Positions 50,836 to 60,597 of a DNA stretch of 64,000 bases are shown piece by piece. The translations under genes were made by a program, and so were the position numbers. The stretch's first letter is position 1; each line of letters begins with the position of its first letter. The DNA comes from Imperialibacter sp. EC-SDR9 (GTDB taxonomy: Bacteria > Bacteroidota > Bacteroidia > Cytophagales > Cyclobacteriaceae): contig NZ_LR701575.1 in NCBI RefSeq assembly GCF_902498805.1, positions 4,454-68,453 on the forward strand. The letters run 5' to 3'. The notes under the pieces are model-generated. The model was not told the DNA's origin and made no database searches. It saw only the letters and a program-made list of their open reading frames with translations.

Positions 50836-51201
50836 ATGAAATTAGCACTGATAGCACACGACGGTAAAAAACCAGAGATGGTCGCTTTTCTGCTTGGTAA
50901 CAAGGAGTTACTTGGAGGTATTGAGCTGATTGCCACGGGTACCACAGGCGGGCATATCGAAAATGCTGGCCTGCAAGTTCACAAAATGTTATCGGGCCCG
51001 CTTGGAGGGGATGCACAAATTGCAGCCATGGCAGCGGAAAAAAACCTGGACATGGTCATCTTTTTCAGAGACCCGCTCGACAAGCATCCCCACGAACCCG
51101 ATGTTCAAATGTTGATGAGGATTTGTGACGTTCACAACATCCCCCTCGCTACCAACCCAGCGGCCGCTAACCTTTTTCTGAAGGCGATAAGGAAGACCTA
51201 A
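50836..51201 (+). CDS. mgsA: Methylglyoxal synthase
   Basis: 121 residues; the family ranges from about 120 to 150, so this is a short but complete form. Motifs are ALIAHDGKKPEMV, IATGTTGGHI, GPLGGDAQIAAM and the catalytic FFRDPLDKHPHEPDV with the active-site Asp and His, then NIPLATNPAAANLFL. It converts dihydroxyacetone phosphate to methylglyoxal, a bypass that frees phosphate when sugar phosphates build up. Single gene, converging on the radical SAM gene 14 nt away. Confidence 0.96.
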   Translation: MKLALIAHDGKKPEMVAFLLGNKELLGGIELIATGTTGGHIENAGLQVHKMLSGPLGGDAQIAAMAAEKNLDMVIFFRDPLDKHPHEPDVQMLMRICDVHNIPLATNPAAANLFLKAIRKT

Positions 51202-51215
51202 GTGTCTATTTGTAA

Positions 51216-52256
51216 CTAAAAAAGATTAAGTACCCCTTTGCGCCGGAAGCGAGTGAAATCGTAGTCCGGCATTTTTTTGTCTTTGAAATACTTGTCCTGC
51301 ATTTTTGAGAACATCGCATGGATACTTTCCGCCAGCGGCCCTTCTCCCCTCATCCTGCGACCAAACTCGCTGTCATTCACATGACCATCATGAAGCTCCG
51401 AAATTTGGTTCCATACCTTGGTGGCCCTGTCAGGAAAATGTGTTTCCAGCCACTCTTTAAATAAGGTTCCCAACTGGCCATTGAGCCTGACAAGAGTGAA
51501 AGTAGATGTAATAGCGCCATACTCTGATGAGATCTTCAATATCCTTGGAATTTCCGTATTGTTGAGACCTGGGATAATTGGGCCCATCATCACCCCGCAG
51601 GGAATTCCCTTCTGAGTCAATTTCTCCATCACCTTCAGTTTCTTCAGCGGATGCGAAGTTCTCGGCTCCAACACCCTTCTTAATTCCTCATCTAGCGATG
51701 TAATCGTGAAAATTACATGAACGAGATTCTCCGAAGCAAGGTCCGACAGCACGTCCAAATCCCTTTCGATCAATGCATTCTTGGTGATAATGCCCAACGG
51801 ATTGCCATATTTTTGAAAGATCTTCAGCAATTCTCTCGTAATACCGTACTTTTTCTCCGCCGGTTGATAGCAATCGGTGTTGCCTGAAAGCATTACTACC
51901 TGGGGCTTCCATGAAGGGCTCAGGAAAGACTTCTCCAGCAGCCTGGGAGCGTCGGGCTTCACTACAATTTTCCGCTCGAAGTCCAGCCCCATATTATACC
52001 CCCAGTATTCGTGTGAATTGCGGGCATAGCAGTAAATGCAACCATGCTCGCACCCCTGGTAAGGATTAATGGAATAAGTGAAAGGGATATCGGGGCTTTC
52101 GTTCTTACTCATCACCTTCTTAGGGTGCTCGATTATATATTCGGTAGGCACTCTTTCCTGAAGCAATTGCTCATCAATCCCCTCTTCGTGGTAATTACCT
52201 CTCTCCTGACTGGCAAACCTGTTGTTAGGCTGCAAACCTGTTCCTCTCCCTTTCAT
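51216..52256 (-). CDS. PA0069-family radical SAM protein
   Basis: 346 residues. An N-terminal segment (KGRGTGLQPNNRFASQERG) is typical of the PA0069 group. The 4Fe-4S motif CEHGCIYC (Cys69, Cys73, Cys76) sits in NPYQGCEHGCIYCYARNSHE, which also resembles spore photoproduct lyase-type proteins. Later parts are VVMLSGNTDCYQPAEKKYGI and GVMMGPIIPGLNNTEI. Substrate unknown; DNA repair or nucleotide chemistry has been suggested for relatives. Monocistronic, divergent from tyrS. Confidence 0.92.
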   Translation of the reverse strand: MKGRGTGLQPNNRFASQERGNYHEEGIDEQLLQERVPTEYIIEHPKKVMSKNESPDIPFTYSINPYQGCEHGCIYCYARNSHEYWGYNMGLDFERKIVVKPDAPRLLEKSFLSPSWKPQVVMLSGNTDCYQPAEKKYGITRELLKIFQKYGNPLGIITKNALIERDLDVLSDLASENLVHVIFTITSLDEELRRVLEPRTSHPLKKLKVMEKLTQKGIPCGVMMGPIIPGLNNTEIPRILKISSEYGAITSTFTLVRLNGQLGTLFKEWLETHFPDRATKVWNQISELHDGHVNDSEFGRRMRGEGPLAESIHAMFSKMQDKYFKDKKMPDYDFTRFRRKGVLNLF

Positions 52257-52404
52257 TTACTAATTTTATTAGCCCAATATAATTAGTATTTTAAGTTATA
52301 GCGCCATCTACTGCTAAATATTTTACATATGAAGAAAAAGTTACTTTGGGTTAGAATGGTTAAGCTGAGTCCTTTATTTTTGAGCCCTGAAATCAAAAAG
52401 CAGT

Positions 52405-53691
52405 ATGATCGACTTTATAGAAGAGCTTAAGTGGAGAGGCATGTTGAACGACATGATGCCCGGAACAGAAGACCAGCTGAAAAAGGAAATGACCTCGGCT
52501 TATATTGGCTTTGATCCAACTGCAGCATCACTCCACATAGGCAATCTGGCTACTATTATGCTGCTTGTCCACCTCCAACGGGCCGGGCACAAACCTTATG
52601 CCCTCGTAGGCGGTGCCACTGGTATGATCGGGGACCCGTCGGGTAAGTCGGAAGAGCGAAATCTGCTGGATGAAGACACACTGAGAAAAAACCAGGAAGG
52701 CATTAAGGTGCAACTGGAGAAGTTTCTTGCCTTTGACAGCGGTAAAAACGCCGCCGTGATGGTGAATAACTATGACTGGTTCAAAAAATTCGGTTTTCTG
52801 GAGTTTTTGAGAGACGCCGGCAAACACATCACGGTGAATTACATGATGGCCAAAGATTCGGTAAGGAACCGTTTGGAAACAGGTCTTTCCTTTACAGAGT
52901 TTTCCTACCAGCTGCTGCAAGGCTACGATTTTTATCATTTGTACACCGAGCACCAGGTAAAGCTGCAAATGGGTGGCAGCGATCAGTGGGGTAATATCAC
53001 CACCGGCACAGAGTTTATCCGCAGAAAGGCCAGCGGCGAAGCCTATGCGCTCACGACTCCCCTGGTGACCAAGGCCGACGGTACCAAGTTCGGCAAGAGT
53101 GAGGGTGGCAACGTTTGGCTCGATCCGGAAATGACCAGCCCGTACAAATTTTACCAGTTCTGGCTCAATTGCTCTGATGACGACAGCCACCGGCTGATCA
53201 GGGTGTTTACGCTGCTTGGCAAGGAAGAGATAGAAAAGCTGGAAAAAGAGCATGCTGAAGCGCCTCATTTGAGAATTATGCAGCAAGCCATTGCCAAAGA
53301 TGTAACGACAAGGGTACACTCAGAAGCCGATTACAATATGGCAGTGAAGGCTTCAAGCATTCTTTTTGGCAAAGATGTAACGGCCGAGTTGGAGGAAATA
53401 GATGAGAAAACCTTGCTGCAAGTGTTTGAAGGTGTGCCGATGGTAGAGATCACCCGGACAACCCTCGACAGTGCCGCTACCATAACGGATTTGCTTTCGA
53501 CGGAAACGAATAGCGAAATCTTTACATCGAAAGGCGAGGCACGCAAAATGATCCAGCAGGGTGGTGTGAGCATCAACAAACTAAAGGCAACCGACGCCAA
53601 CGAAAAGCCAGCTTACAAGCTGCTACAGGGTAAATATTTGCTTTGCCAGAAGGGAAAGAAGAATTACTATTTGATCAAAGTTGGCTCATAA
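52405..53691 (+). CDS. tyrS: Tyrosyl-tRNA synthetase
   Basis: 428 residues. Class Ic features: [16 protein letters not shown] with HIGN at 44-47, the tyrosine-binding [12 protein letters not shown] and MGGSDQWGN, and KFGKS as the KMSKS loop. The C-terminal S4 domain ([20 protein letters not shown]) binds tRNA. It is the bacterial TyrS type. Upstream, TTACTTTG at 52337-52344 is a one-mismatch promoter box; no T-box leader is expected in this phylum and none is seen. Confidence 0.98.
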   Translation: MIDFIEELKWRGMLNDMMPGTEDQLKKEMTSAYIGFDPTAASLHIGNLATIMLLVHLQRAGHKPYALVGGATGMIGDPSGKSEERNLLDEDTLRKNQEGIKVQLEKFLAFDSGKNAAVMVNNYDWFKKFGFLEFLRDAGKHITVNYMMAKDSVRNRLETGLSFTEFSYQLLQGYDFYHLYTEHQVKLQMGGSDQWGNITTGTEFIRRKASGEAYALTTPLVTKADGTKFGKSEGGNVWLDPEMTSPYKFYQFWLNCSDDDSHRLIRVFTLLGKEEIEKLEKEHAEAPHLRIMQQAIAKDVTTRVHSEADYNMAVKASSILFGKDVTAELEEIDEKTLLQVFEGVPMVEITRTTLDSAATITDLLSTETNSEIFTSKGEARKMIQQGGVSINKLKATDANEKPAYKLLQGKYLLCQKGKKNYYLIKVGS

Positions 53692-53744
53692 GGAACGGTA
53701 AGTGCCAAATTTTCTGCATAGCGTTTATTTCCCCCTTTTTGAAT

Positions 53745-53776
53745 AGAAAAACCGTGGTGAGAGCCACGGTTTTTCT
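53745..53776. terminator. Bidirectional terminator between tyrS and the adaptor gene
   Basis: AGAAAAACCGTGG, 6-nt loop, CCACGGTTTTTCT: a perfect 13-bp stem with A and T runs on both sides. It can end transcription of tyrS from the left and of the adaptor gene (stop at 53800) from the right. Confidence 0.92.
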
Positions 53777-53799
53777 ATTTTTAGCCTAATTGCTATTTA

Positions 53800-55179
53800 C
53801 TATTTTTCTTCTTCTTCTTTGCTGGCAACTGCTTTGTCCTCGCCTCCCATTTTTTGCACTGCCTCTCCATCTTTCAGCCTTTTAGAAACAGCAAGGAAGG
53901 GACCGGAAATAATTTCGTCTCCCTCTTTCACACCACTCAGCACTTCAATATTCTCAAAGTCGCTAATGCCGGTTTTAACCTCCACCATTTTGGCTACGCC
54001 ATTGTCGTTGAGGAATACCACCTGTAGCACTTCGTCTTTTTCACCCGGCGCAGGAGTGCTCGCTTCAGCGCTCTCTCCCTCTTTGCCTTCGCCAGCTTTC
54101 TCATCTTTGCTACTTCTGGTGGTAACTGCTGCCAGCGGAACAGACAACACATTGTCTTTTCTTTCTGTGATAATATCAACACTGGCTGTCATACCCGGTC
54201 TCAGCGGATTCTTAATGCCCTTCTCATTTACTAAGTCGTTGTAAGAGCTGTTAAGTACTCTGATGCGCACTTCAAATTCAGTCACAGCATCGGCAGATGC
54301 TTTATCGTTAGCTGTATTCGCAATCTGCGTTACAATGCCTTTAAACTCCTTTTCAAGGTAGGTGTAGCTGTCTACCTGAATAAGGGCTGTGTCGCCTACA
54401 GCGATTCTGATGATATCATTTTCATTCACATTCACCCTTACTTCCATTTTGTTCAGGTCGGCGATGCGAAGCATCTCTGTACCGGCCATCTGCTGGGTGC
54501 CAACCACACGTTCGCCCTTTTCTACGCTAAGCTTAGATACCGTTCCGTTCATAGGCGACAGCACTGTTGTCAGGCGAAGGTTCTCTTTTGCTTCATTTAC
54601 TGAGGCCTGAGAGCTTTTTACGATGTATTCGGCGGCATTTACATTCTCTTCTGCGGAAGAAAGATCCGTTTGCGCCACCTTGTAGTTAGAGTCGGCCAAC
54701 TCCCAATCTGCATCGGAAATTACCTTCTCCTCGTACAATTTCTTCTGGCGGTTGTACTCAAGCTTGGCTCTGTCAAAGTTAGCCCTGGCCCTTTCCAGTC
54801 TGGCTCTTGCGTCTGCCTCATTGGCCTTTTGCTGGTTAAGGTTGGCCAATGTTCTGTCTACAGCTGACTGCCAGTTGTCGGGACGTATCTTTATCAGGCG
54901 GTCTCCGATCATCACTGAGTCACCTTCCTCAACGTTCAGTTCAATGATCTCACCGGCAACGTCTGGTGTCATCTTCACCTCTACCTCAGGCTGAATCGCC
55001 CCAGAAGCACTGACTTTTTCGACGATTGTTTTCCTGGCGGCATTACTAAATTCCACCTCCATCGACTGTTTTTTACCAATCCAGCCCTGCGATTTGCCAA
55101 CCAGCACTACCACGATCAGTACAGCAACAACCCCGAGAAGAATGTATATTAACTTATTTGATTTCTTTTTCTTAGCCAT
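53800..55179 (-). CDS. Membrane-fusion (HlyD/MacA-type) efflux adaptor
   Basis: 459 residues. N-terminal TM anchor (LIYILLGVVAVLIVVVLVG), lipoyl-like half (SGAIQPEVEVKMTPDVAGEI, EGDSVMIGDRLIKIRPDNW), a long alpha-hairpin (residues about 95-200, rich in QKANEADARARLERARANFD), second lipoyl half (SPMNGTVSKLSVEKGERVVG), beta-barrel and membrane-proximal domain. Near residue 375 there is a low-complexity Glu/Ala/Lys insert. It bridges an inner-membrane pump to TolC. Usually a MacB permease and ATPase follow in this phylum; here the convergent tyrS follows instead. Confidence 0.94.
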   Translation of the reverse strand: MAKKKKSNKLIYILLGVVAVLIVVVLVGKSQGWIGKKQSMEVEFSNAARKTIVEKVSASGAIQPEVEVKMTPDVAGEIIELNVEEGDSVMIGDRLIKIRPDNWQSAVDRTLANLNQQKANEADARARLERARANFDRAKLEYNRQKKLYEEKVISDADWELADSNYKVAQTDLSSAEENVNAAEYIVKSSQASVNEAKENLRLTTVLSPMNGTVSKLSVEKGERVVGTQQMAGTEMLRIADLNKMEVRVNVNENDIIRIAVGDTALIQVDSYTYLEKEFKGIVTQIANTANDKASADAVTEFEVRIRVLNSSYNDLVNEKGIKNPLRPGMTASVDIITERKDNVLSVPLAAVTTRSSKDEKAGEGKEGESAEASTPAPGEKDEVLQVVFLNDNGVAKMVEVKTGISDFENIEVLSGVKEGDEIISGPFLAVSKRLKDGEAVQKMGGEDKAVASKEEEEK

Positions 55180-55182
55180 GAT

Positions 55183-56649
55183 TTAGAAGGTTAATTCTTT
55201 TCCCTGATAGAATTCTAAAATTTTTAAACGAAACAAATAGGTGTATTTAGCTCTCACCAAACCAGAGCGTGCCCTGAACAGGTTGTTGCTGGCCACCTGG
55301 TACTCAACAAAGTTGACAGCACCTAATGAGTAGCGATTTTCAGTGTTTTTGAAGGACTGTTCCAATGCGCTTACCTGCCTTTCTGAGGCGTTGTATGACT
55401 TCAAAGCCGCATTTGCATTGTTATAAGCTGTTTCAATATTTTGCCTCAGTGTGTTTCTGGTTTCAAGGGCTGATATCTCTGCAGTTTTCTGAGTGATAAT
55501 AGCTCGCTGCACATTGGAACGAGTTGTAAACCTATTGAAAATAGGAACTGATAGATTCAGGTTGATCTGCTTGCTCAGGTATTCGGAGAATTGGTCGAAA
55601 ACCGGAAAGTCCGGCTCGGTGCTGACAACATTGGGCACTTGCTGACGAGTGTATACAAGCTGTGACCTGTCATTTTCAAGAAAGCCTATCGGAAACTCAG
55701 CGAAAGTTGTCCCATCATATATTTCCCGCTCTCTATCGGCAATTTCAGAATAATTGGTGTTGAAACTTGCCCCCAAACTTAAAGTAGGCATGATGCCGCC
55801 TTGTGCAACTCTCAAACCCACCTCCGCAGACTGAACATTCAGGTCCGCACTTTTTATCTCAGGCATAGCTTCTAACGCCGTTCTATAAATGCCTTCCACA
55901 TCATCGTCAAGATTCAATTCATTGGGGACGTCCACCTCAGGAACAATCAGCTCAACTTCCGTCGTGCTGGGCAGCAACAAGGCCTGCTTCAGGCTAAGCT
56001 GCGACAAAGCAAGGTCGTTTTCAGCATTGATAAGATCCAACTCATTGCTCGCCAGCTGCGATTCCAGATCAAGCTGGTTCGTGATTGGTAGCGACCCGGC
56101 ATCAACCAACTTAACCGTTCTTTCCAATTGATTCCGTGTAGACTCCGCCTGAAGCCTGGCAGTCTCCACCAGCTCCTGGTTAAGAATGACGTTCAGGTAG
56201 GAAGTGACCACGGTAACGATTACGTCATTTTTTGACTTTTCAAGGTCAAATTCGTTGGCGTTTTTGGTCAGCTCATTGCGTCTCACGGTGTTGTGCAACT
56301 GCATGCCATTAAATAGCGTCATGTTACTACTACCCTGTACACCAGCAAAATAGAGCGGCAGCGTGATGAACTGATTAGTTGTTGGATCGACTGATCTACC
56401 CCAGTTTCTGCCGGCGCCCACTCCCACATTGGCATTGGGAAGCCTGTTCATTTTCGACTGCGTCAGATTCACCTCCGCTCCTCTCAACGTCAATTCGCTC
56501 CTCTTAATATTGAGGTTTCGCTCCAGGGCTATGTCCACCGTCTGTCGCAAATCCAACACCATCTTTCCTCCATCGATGGCAGGGGTATTTGATTGACCAT
56601 AAAGGAAATGAGAGGTAATAATTAGTCCTAAAAAAAGTAATCTTCTCAT
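55183..56649 (-). CDS. TolC-family outer-membrane efflux protein
   Basis: 488 residues. Signal peptide MRRLLFLGLIITSHFLYGQ. Two OEP repeats with long helices (LDLRQTVDIALERNLNIKRS, TARLQAESTRNQLERTVKL, and ETRNTLRQNIETAYNNANAA, SFKNTENRYSLGAVNFVEYQ). Forms the trimeric exit duct of tripartite pumps. The adaptor gene starts 3 nt after its stop, so they form an operon; no inner-membrane component lies beside them. Confidence 0.95.
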   Translation of the reverse strand: MRRLLFLGLIITSHFLYGQSNTPAIDGGKMVLDLRQTVDIALERNLNIKRSELTLRGAEVNLTQSKMNRLPNANVGVGAGRNWGRSVDPTTNQFITLPLYFAGVQGSSNMTLFNGMQLHNTVRRNELTKNANEFDLEKSKNDVIVTVVTSYLNVILNQELVETARLQAESTRNQLERTVKLVDAGSLPITNQLDLESQLASNELDLINAENDLALSQLSLKQALLLPSTTEVELIVPEVDVPNELNLDDDVEGIYRTALEAMPEIKSADLNVQSAEVGLRVAQGGIMPTLSLGASFNTNYSEIADREREIYDGTTFAEFPIGFLENDRSQLVYTRQQVPNVVSTEPDFPVFDQFSEYLSKQINLNLSVPIFNRFTTRSNVQRAIITQKTAEISALETRNTLRQNIETAYNNANAALKSYNASERQVSALEQSFKNTENRYSLGAVNFVEYQVASNNLFRARSGLVRAKYTYLFRLKILEFYQGKELTF

Positions 56650-56664
56650 TGTTAACCTTTTTAT

Positions 56665-57342
56665 TTATTTATCAATATCTGGTATGTATATGACTTCTTT
56701 CACCCAGTCAAGGTTTCTCAGGTATTCAAGAGAAATAGCTTTCAGACCTGAGTCCATCTCAATAATCAGGCAAGCCAGGTCGTTTTTTCCTTTTCGGGAA
56801 ACCGTCATCGTCGCAATGTTGCAATCGTCGTGAGAAAGAATATTCGCTATATAAGCGATGCTTCCCTTTGTATCCGACGCTGTGATAATGATCGTGTGAA
56901 GGTTAGCCGTAAACCCTGACGAAAATCCGTTCACCTCGGTAATTTTGATCAAACCACCTCCCCTGCTTTCGCCGATCACCTGAACTGCTTTTTCTCCTGC
57001 TTTCAGGTCGAGTTTTACTGTATTTGGGTGTCGTGTAAGTGCATTTCCAACAGATTTGAAGCTATATTTCAACCCTTCACTGGTGGCATGCTCAAACGCT
57101 TCTTTAATTCTCTTGTCGTCTGTTTTGTAATCCAGCAACCCCGCTACGATAGCCCTGTCGCTTCCATGTCCTTCATAAGTTCGGGCAAACGAATTAAAGA
57201 AAGTGATAGTCGCTTCCTCTGGCTGTTTGCCTAAAATTTTTCTGGCCGTACGGCCTATGCGTACCACGCCAGCTGTGTGCGAACTGGAGGGGCCTATCAT
57301 CACAGGGCCTATCATGTCAAACACACTGCTTCTTTCTACCAT
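56665..57342 (-). CDS. sdaAB: L-serine dehydratase, iron-sulfur type, beta subunit
   Basis: 225 residues. SDH_beta domain with the signature MIGPVMIGPSSSHTAGVVRI, and a C-terminal ACT domain (about 150-220: LHTIIITASDTKGSIAYIAN, ACLIIEMDSGLKAISLEYL) that senses or binds serine. With the 4Fe-4S alpha subunit it converts L-serine to pyruvate and ammonia. The alpha-subunit gene is not in the window. The adjacent tolC-like gene follows 15 nt after its stop, an odd partner that may share the transcript. Confidence 0.95.
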   Translation of the reverse strand: MVERSSVFDMIGPVMIGPSSSHTAGVVRIGRTARKILGKQPEEATITFFNSFARTYEGHGSDRAIVAGLLDYKTDDKRIKEAFEHATSEGLKYSFKSVGNALTRHPNTVKLDLKAGEKAVQVIGESRGGGLIKITEVNGFSSGFTANLHTIIITASDTKGSIAYIANILSHDDCNIATMTVSRKGKNDLACLIIEMDSGLKAISLEYLRNLDWVKEVIYIPDIDK

Positions 57343-57397
57343 TTGTTTATGTTCGATTCAGTAAAATTTTATATCTCGCCCAATTTTCTGATCGAAA

Positions 57398-58303
57398 TCA
57401 TACTGCAACTGGTGCCTTTATCCCTGGATATGGCTCGTAGTTCAACAGTTTAAAGTCTTCGTATTCGAAATCAAAAATCGATTTCACGTTTTTATTCAAT
57501 TCCATTGTCGGCAATGGCAACGGCTCCCGGGAAAGCTGAAGCTCAGCCTGCTCCAGATGATTGGAATACAAGTGCGCATCTCCAAGTGTGTGCACAAAAT
57601 CGCCATACCCAAGCCCGCACACCTGCGCTACCATCATGGTAAGCAGCGCATACGACGCAATATTGAACGGCACACCCAAAAACACATCGGCACTGCGCTG
57701 GTAGAGCTGGCAGCTTAACTTGCCGTCGGCCACATAAAACTGAAAAATAGTATGGCAAGGCGGCAAACCAGATTTAGCCATCACCGGAATCTCTTTCGGG
57801 TTCCAGGCCGACACCATCAGTCTTCTGGAGTCGGGCTTGCTCTTGATGTCGTTAATCACATCCGTGATCTGATCCACACCTTCAAAGTCCCTCCACTGCT
57901 TGCCATATACCGGCCCCAGCTCCCCATATTTCCTAGCGAATGCAGCGTCCGTTTTTATCGTTTCAACAAACTCCTTTAGCTTTTCTTTCCACTCCTCGCT
58001 GTATTTTGGATAAGCTTCCTCTTGCCCCGTTTGCTTCAGATAACTTTGGAATGGCCATTCGTTCCAGATTCCCACGCCATTCTTCACCAGGTATTCAATA
58101 TTTGTATCGCCCTGCAAAAACCACAACAACTCATATATGATAGACCTCAGATGCACCTTTTTGGTTGTTACCAGAGGAAACCCCTCCGACAGGTCGAACC
58201 GCATCTGATGGCCGAAAATACTGATCGTGCCAGTGCCGGTTCTGTCTGTCTTTTTGGTTCCCTTTTCAAGGATTAACCGCATAAGATCATGGTATTGCTT
58301 CAT
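57398..58303 (-). CDS. thyA: Thymidylate synthase
   Basis: 301 residues against about 264 in E. coli; the extra length is an insert near residues 85-120 ([20 protein letters not shown]) also found in other long-form ThyA enzymes. Motifs: [19 protein letters not shown], active-site Cys183 in [33 protein letters not shown] and HLYSNHLEQ. It methylates dUMP to dTMP with methylene-tetrahydrofolate. No dihydrofolate reductase gene is adjacent. Confidence 0.98.
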   Translation of the reverse strand: MKQYHDLMRLILEKGTKKTDRTGTGTISIFGHQMRFDLSEGFPLVTTKKVHLRSIIYELLWFLQGDTNIEYLVKNGVGIWNEWPFQSYLKQTGQEEAYPKYSEEWKEKLKEFVETIKTDAAFARKYGELGPVYGKQWRDFEGVDQITDVINDIKSKPDSRRLMVSAWNPKEIPVMAKSGLPPCHTIFQFYVADGKLSCQLYQRSADVFLGVPFNIASYALLTMMVAQVCGLGYGDFVHTLGDAHLYSNHLEQAELQLSREPLPLPTMELNKNVKSIFDFEYEDFKLLNYEPYPGIKAPVAV

Positions 58304-58371
58304 ATTTTTTGCTTGTCTCTTTGATCCTTCAAAGCTACTAAGCCACAGGTAATTGAGCTAACGTTTTTTAT

Positions 58372-58914
58372 CTATTTAGGACTTACAGAGGGTGCTCCAT
58401 AGTGAAGTACCTGAAAGGTTGTATCCTGACCTATATTAACGATATAAAGAAAGTCGTACTGCCAGTCTTCCAGGTTTTCAAATCTGTCACTTCCAACCAA
58501 CTGATTTACCATAGCTGGAACGGTGTTTGAGTGCCCCGAAACCAGCAGGCTGCCTCCTCTGTTTTTGTTCACCTCCACAGCCAGAAACTCTTTGTTCCCC
58601 GGATCATACTCGGTCACTGCCAGGTTGTTTTCCCTGGCAATGGCATCGACTGTTTCATTTGTTCTTTTGTAAGGTGTGCTGTAAACGCCTGTTAACTGAA
58701 CATCGGACAGCGTCTGCATCAAAGCAATGGCTCTCCTTATACCCAGGCTATCTAAAGATGGATCTTTCGTGCCATCGTCAGCTTTTTCAGCATGCCTGAC
58801 CAACACAATAGTGGTCGGTTCAATGGCTGCTACCTTCTCTACCGGAGCCTGGCAACCAGCAAACACAAAGCCGATTGCCAAAAAAAGAACTAAAAACCTT
58901 CTCGTTTCCTTCAT
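58372..58914 (-). CDS. Histidine-phosphatase-family lipoprotein (SixA-like)
   Basis: About 180 residues from the ATG at 58912-58914, giving signal MKETRRFLVLFLAIGFVFAGC (lipobox FAGC). The ATG at 58944 would add ten residues ahead. Phosphoglycerate-mutase-like motif LVRHAEKADDG with the catalytic His, GVYSTPYKRTNETVDAIA, and the second His in LVSGHSNTVPAMVNQ. The short form without a large cap domain resembles SixA-type phosphatases. As a lipoprotein it would act on a periplasmic phosphate ester; substrate unknown. Confidence 0.88.
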   Translation of the reverse strand: MKETRRFLVLFLAIGFVFAGCQAPVEKVAAIEPTTIVLVRHAEKADDGTKDPSLDSLGIRRAIALMQTLSDVQLTGVYSTPYKRTNETVDAIARENNLAVTEYDPGNKEFLAVEVNKNRGGSLLVSGHSNTVPAMVNQLVGSDRFENLEDWQYDFLYIVNIGQDTTFQVLHYGAPSVSPK

Positions 58915-58987
58915 TAAGATTCGGGCTAAACCGTTTCTTTGCATTAGTAGTTAAACATTTTGAATTATTACAACCAAATAAAAAAAT

Positions 58988-59461
58988 ATGCCACAAAGCA
59001 AGGAGATGCTGAAGGTAGGAGATAAAATACCGTCTTTTGAATTACCTGACCAAAGCGGCAAACTTATCGATATCGACAGCCTTGTTGGGAGCAAAAATCT
59101 CGTCATCTACTTTTACCCGAAAGACTACACTTCGGGCTGCACAGCCGAAGCATGCAGCTTTCGTGACCAATACGAAGTTTTCAGGGGGCACGATGCGGAG
59201 GTAATAGGCATCAGCACTGATGGCGCCAGTCGACACAACGCCTTTGCAAAGTCCTACCAGCTTGGCTTTATTTTACTCAGCGACAAAGGCAAGAAAGTAG
59301 AAAGGCTTTTCGGAGTGCCCAGGGCACTTTTCGGACTTATGACTGGTCGGGTTACTTTTGTTGTGGACAAGAAGGGAATTATTCGCCACGTCTTTCGGTC
59401 GCAAACGCAGGCGACTAAGCACGTGGATGAAGCCCTTCGAATAGTGAAATCGTTAAAATGA
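58988..59461 (+). CDS. bcp: Peroxiredoxin, Bcp/PrxQ type
   Basis: 157 residues. Thioredoxin fold with the peroxidatic Cys51 in DYTSGCTAEACSFRD and Cys56 five residues later as candidate resolving Cys, the PrxQ arrangement. VIYFYPKD, GISTDGASRHNAFA and VTFVVDKKGIIRHVFRSQ are also typical. Reduces hydrogen peroxide and lipid hydroperoxides in the cytoplasm with thioredoxin. Its stop overlaps the ATG of the M20 peptidase (ATGA), so the two are co-translated. Confidence 0.94.
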   Translation: MPQSKEMLKVGDKIPSFELPDQSGKLIDIDSLVGSKNLVIYFYPKDYTSGCTAEACSFRDQYEVFRGHDAEVIGISTDGASRHNAFAKSYQLGFILLSDKGKKVERLFGVPRALFGLMTGRVTFVVDKKGIIRHVFRSQTQATKHVDEALRIVKSLK

Positions 59462-60597
59462 AAGAACAGGAAATAGAACTGCTTACATCGTTTCGAAAAG
59501 AATTGCATCGGCATCCGGAGCTGTCAGGAGAAGAGGTCGAAACTGCCTGCCGGGTCATCTCCTTTTTGAAGCCAACTAACCCGACCGCTGTTCATGCTGG
59601 CATAGGTGGAAATGGTCTGGTAGTCGTGTACGACAGCGGCCTCCCCGGCCCGTCTATTGGGTTTCGATGCGAATTGGATGCCTTGCCTATTGTTGAAAGA
59701 AATTCATTTGACCACAAGTCTCAAAATACTGGTGTCAGCCATAAATGCGGTCACGATGGGCACATGGCCATAGTAGCTGGTGTGGGGCTGCATTGTCAGA
59801 CGAACCCAGTGCAGCGAGGAAAGCTAACTCTCATTTTCCAGCCAGCGGAAGAAACCGGATATGGAGCAGAATCGATGTTGAATGACCCAAAACTTGAAAA
59901 CTTTTTGCCCCAACAACTCTTTGCCCTGCACAATGTGCCTGGCTTTGAAACGGGCGCAATTATCTGTAAAAAAGACGTTGCTTGTCCGGCATCGGAAGGG
60001 TTGATTTTTTCCCTGGAAGGCAAAACATCCCATGCTGGCCAGCCGGAAAAAGGAAACAACCCCGCTCCTGTGATAGCAGCCATCCAGCTGAAAGCACAGC
60101 AATTACACGATGAGCACTGGCAAAATCAAAACCGCACAAAGATCACAACGGTGATGATGAATTTAGGTGGCAGGGCCTTTGGAGTAAACCCTGGCAAAGG
60201 TTCAGTGGCTTTTACGCTGCGCTCCGATAGCAACGAAGAGTTGGATACTGTCAAATCCAAGCTGATCAGCTTTGCTAAGGAGAAGTGTAAAATCGCCGGG
60301 TTGGTTCTGTCGTTGGAAGAAAGCGATCCTTTCAAAGCAGTGGTCAACGATCCTGATTTATTTGAAGCAATTCAATGGGCCGCCGTGTCGCAAGGCATGG
60401 CGTTTGAAGTGGCAGAAACACCCTTCCCCTGGTCGGAGGACTTCGGCCGCTTTAGTGAGGTGACCTCTACTGGTTTCTTTGGACTTGGAGCAGGCCTGGC
60501 CTCTCCCGAGCTCCATCACGACACCTACGACTTTCCCGACGAGCTGATTCCAGTTGGAATAGGGATGTTTTTGGAGCTTGGCAAAGCGCTGTGGTAA
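59458..60597 (+). CDS. M20-family amidohydrolase (amino-acid hydrolase type)
   Basis: 379 residues. LLTSFRKELHRHPELSGEE at the N-terminus, then metal-binding CGHDGHMAIVAG, the catalytic pair FQPAEETGYGAE, a dimerisation domain from about 180 to 290 (LEGKTSHAGQPEKGNNPAPV), and a C-terminal HHDTYDFPDE. This is the M20D layout of amidohydrolases that release amino acids from N-acyl or amide conjugates (hippurate hydrolase, IAA-amino-acid hydrolase). The usual Cys in CGHDGH is kept. Substrate unknown; coupled to the peroxiredoxin gene. Confidence 0.93.
   Translation: MKEQEIELLTSFRKELHRHPELSGEEVETACRVISFLKPTNPTAVHAGIGGNGLVVVYDSGLPGPSIGFRCELDALPIVERNSFDHKSQNTGVSHKCGHDGHMAIVAGVGLHCQTNPVQRGKLTLIFQPAEETGYGAESMLNDPKLENFLPQQLFALHNVPGFETGAIICKKDVACPASEGLIFSLEGKTSHAGQPEKGNNPAPVIAAIQLKAQQLHDEHWQNQNRTKITTVMMNLGGRAFGVNPGKGSVAFTLRSDSNEELDTVKSKLISFAKEKCKIAGLVLSLEESDPFKAVVNDPDLFEAIQWAAVSQGMAFEVAETPFPWSEDFGRFSEVTSTGFFGLGAGLASPELHHDTYDFPDELIPVGIGMFLELGKALW

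Noticed and set aside
52257-52404. T-box or other leader riboswitch before tyrS
   Set aside because: The 148-nt region is AT-rich without the stem, specifier loop or terminator/antiterminator pair of a T-box.
52528-53319. 263-codon minus-strand frame inside tyrS
   Set aside because: Antisense to tyrS; composition follows the tyrS codons and no domain is visible.
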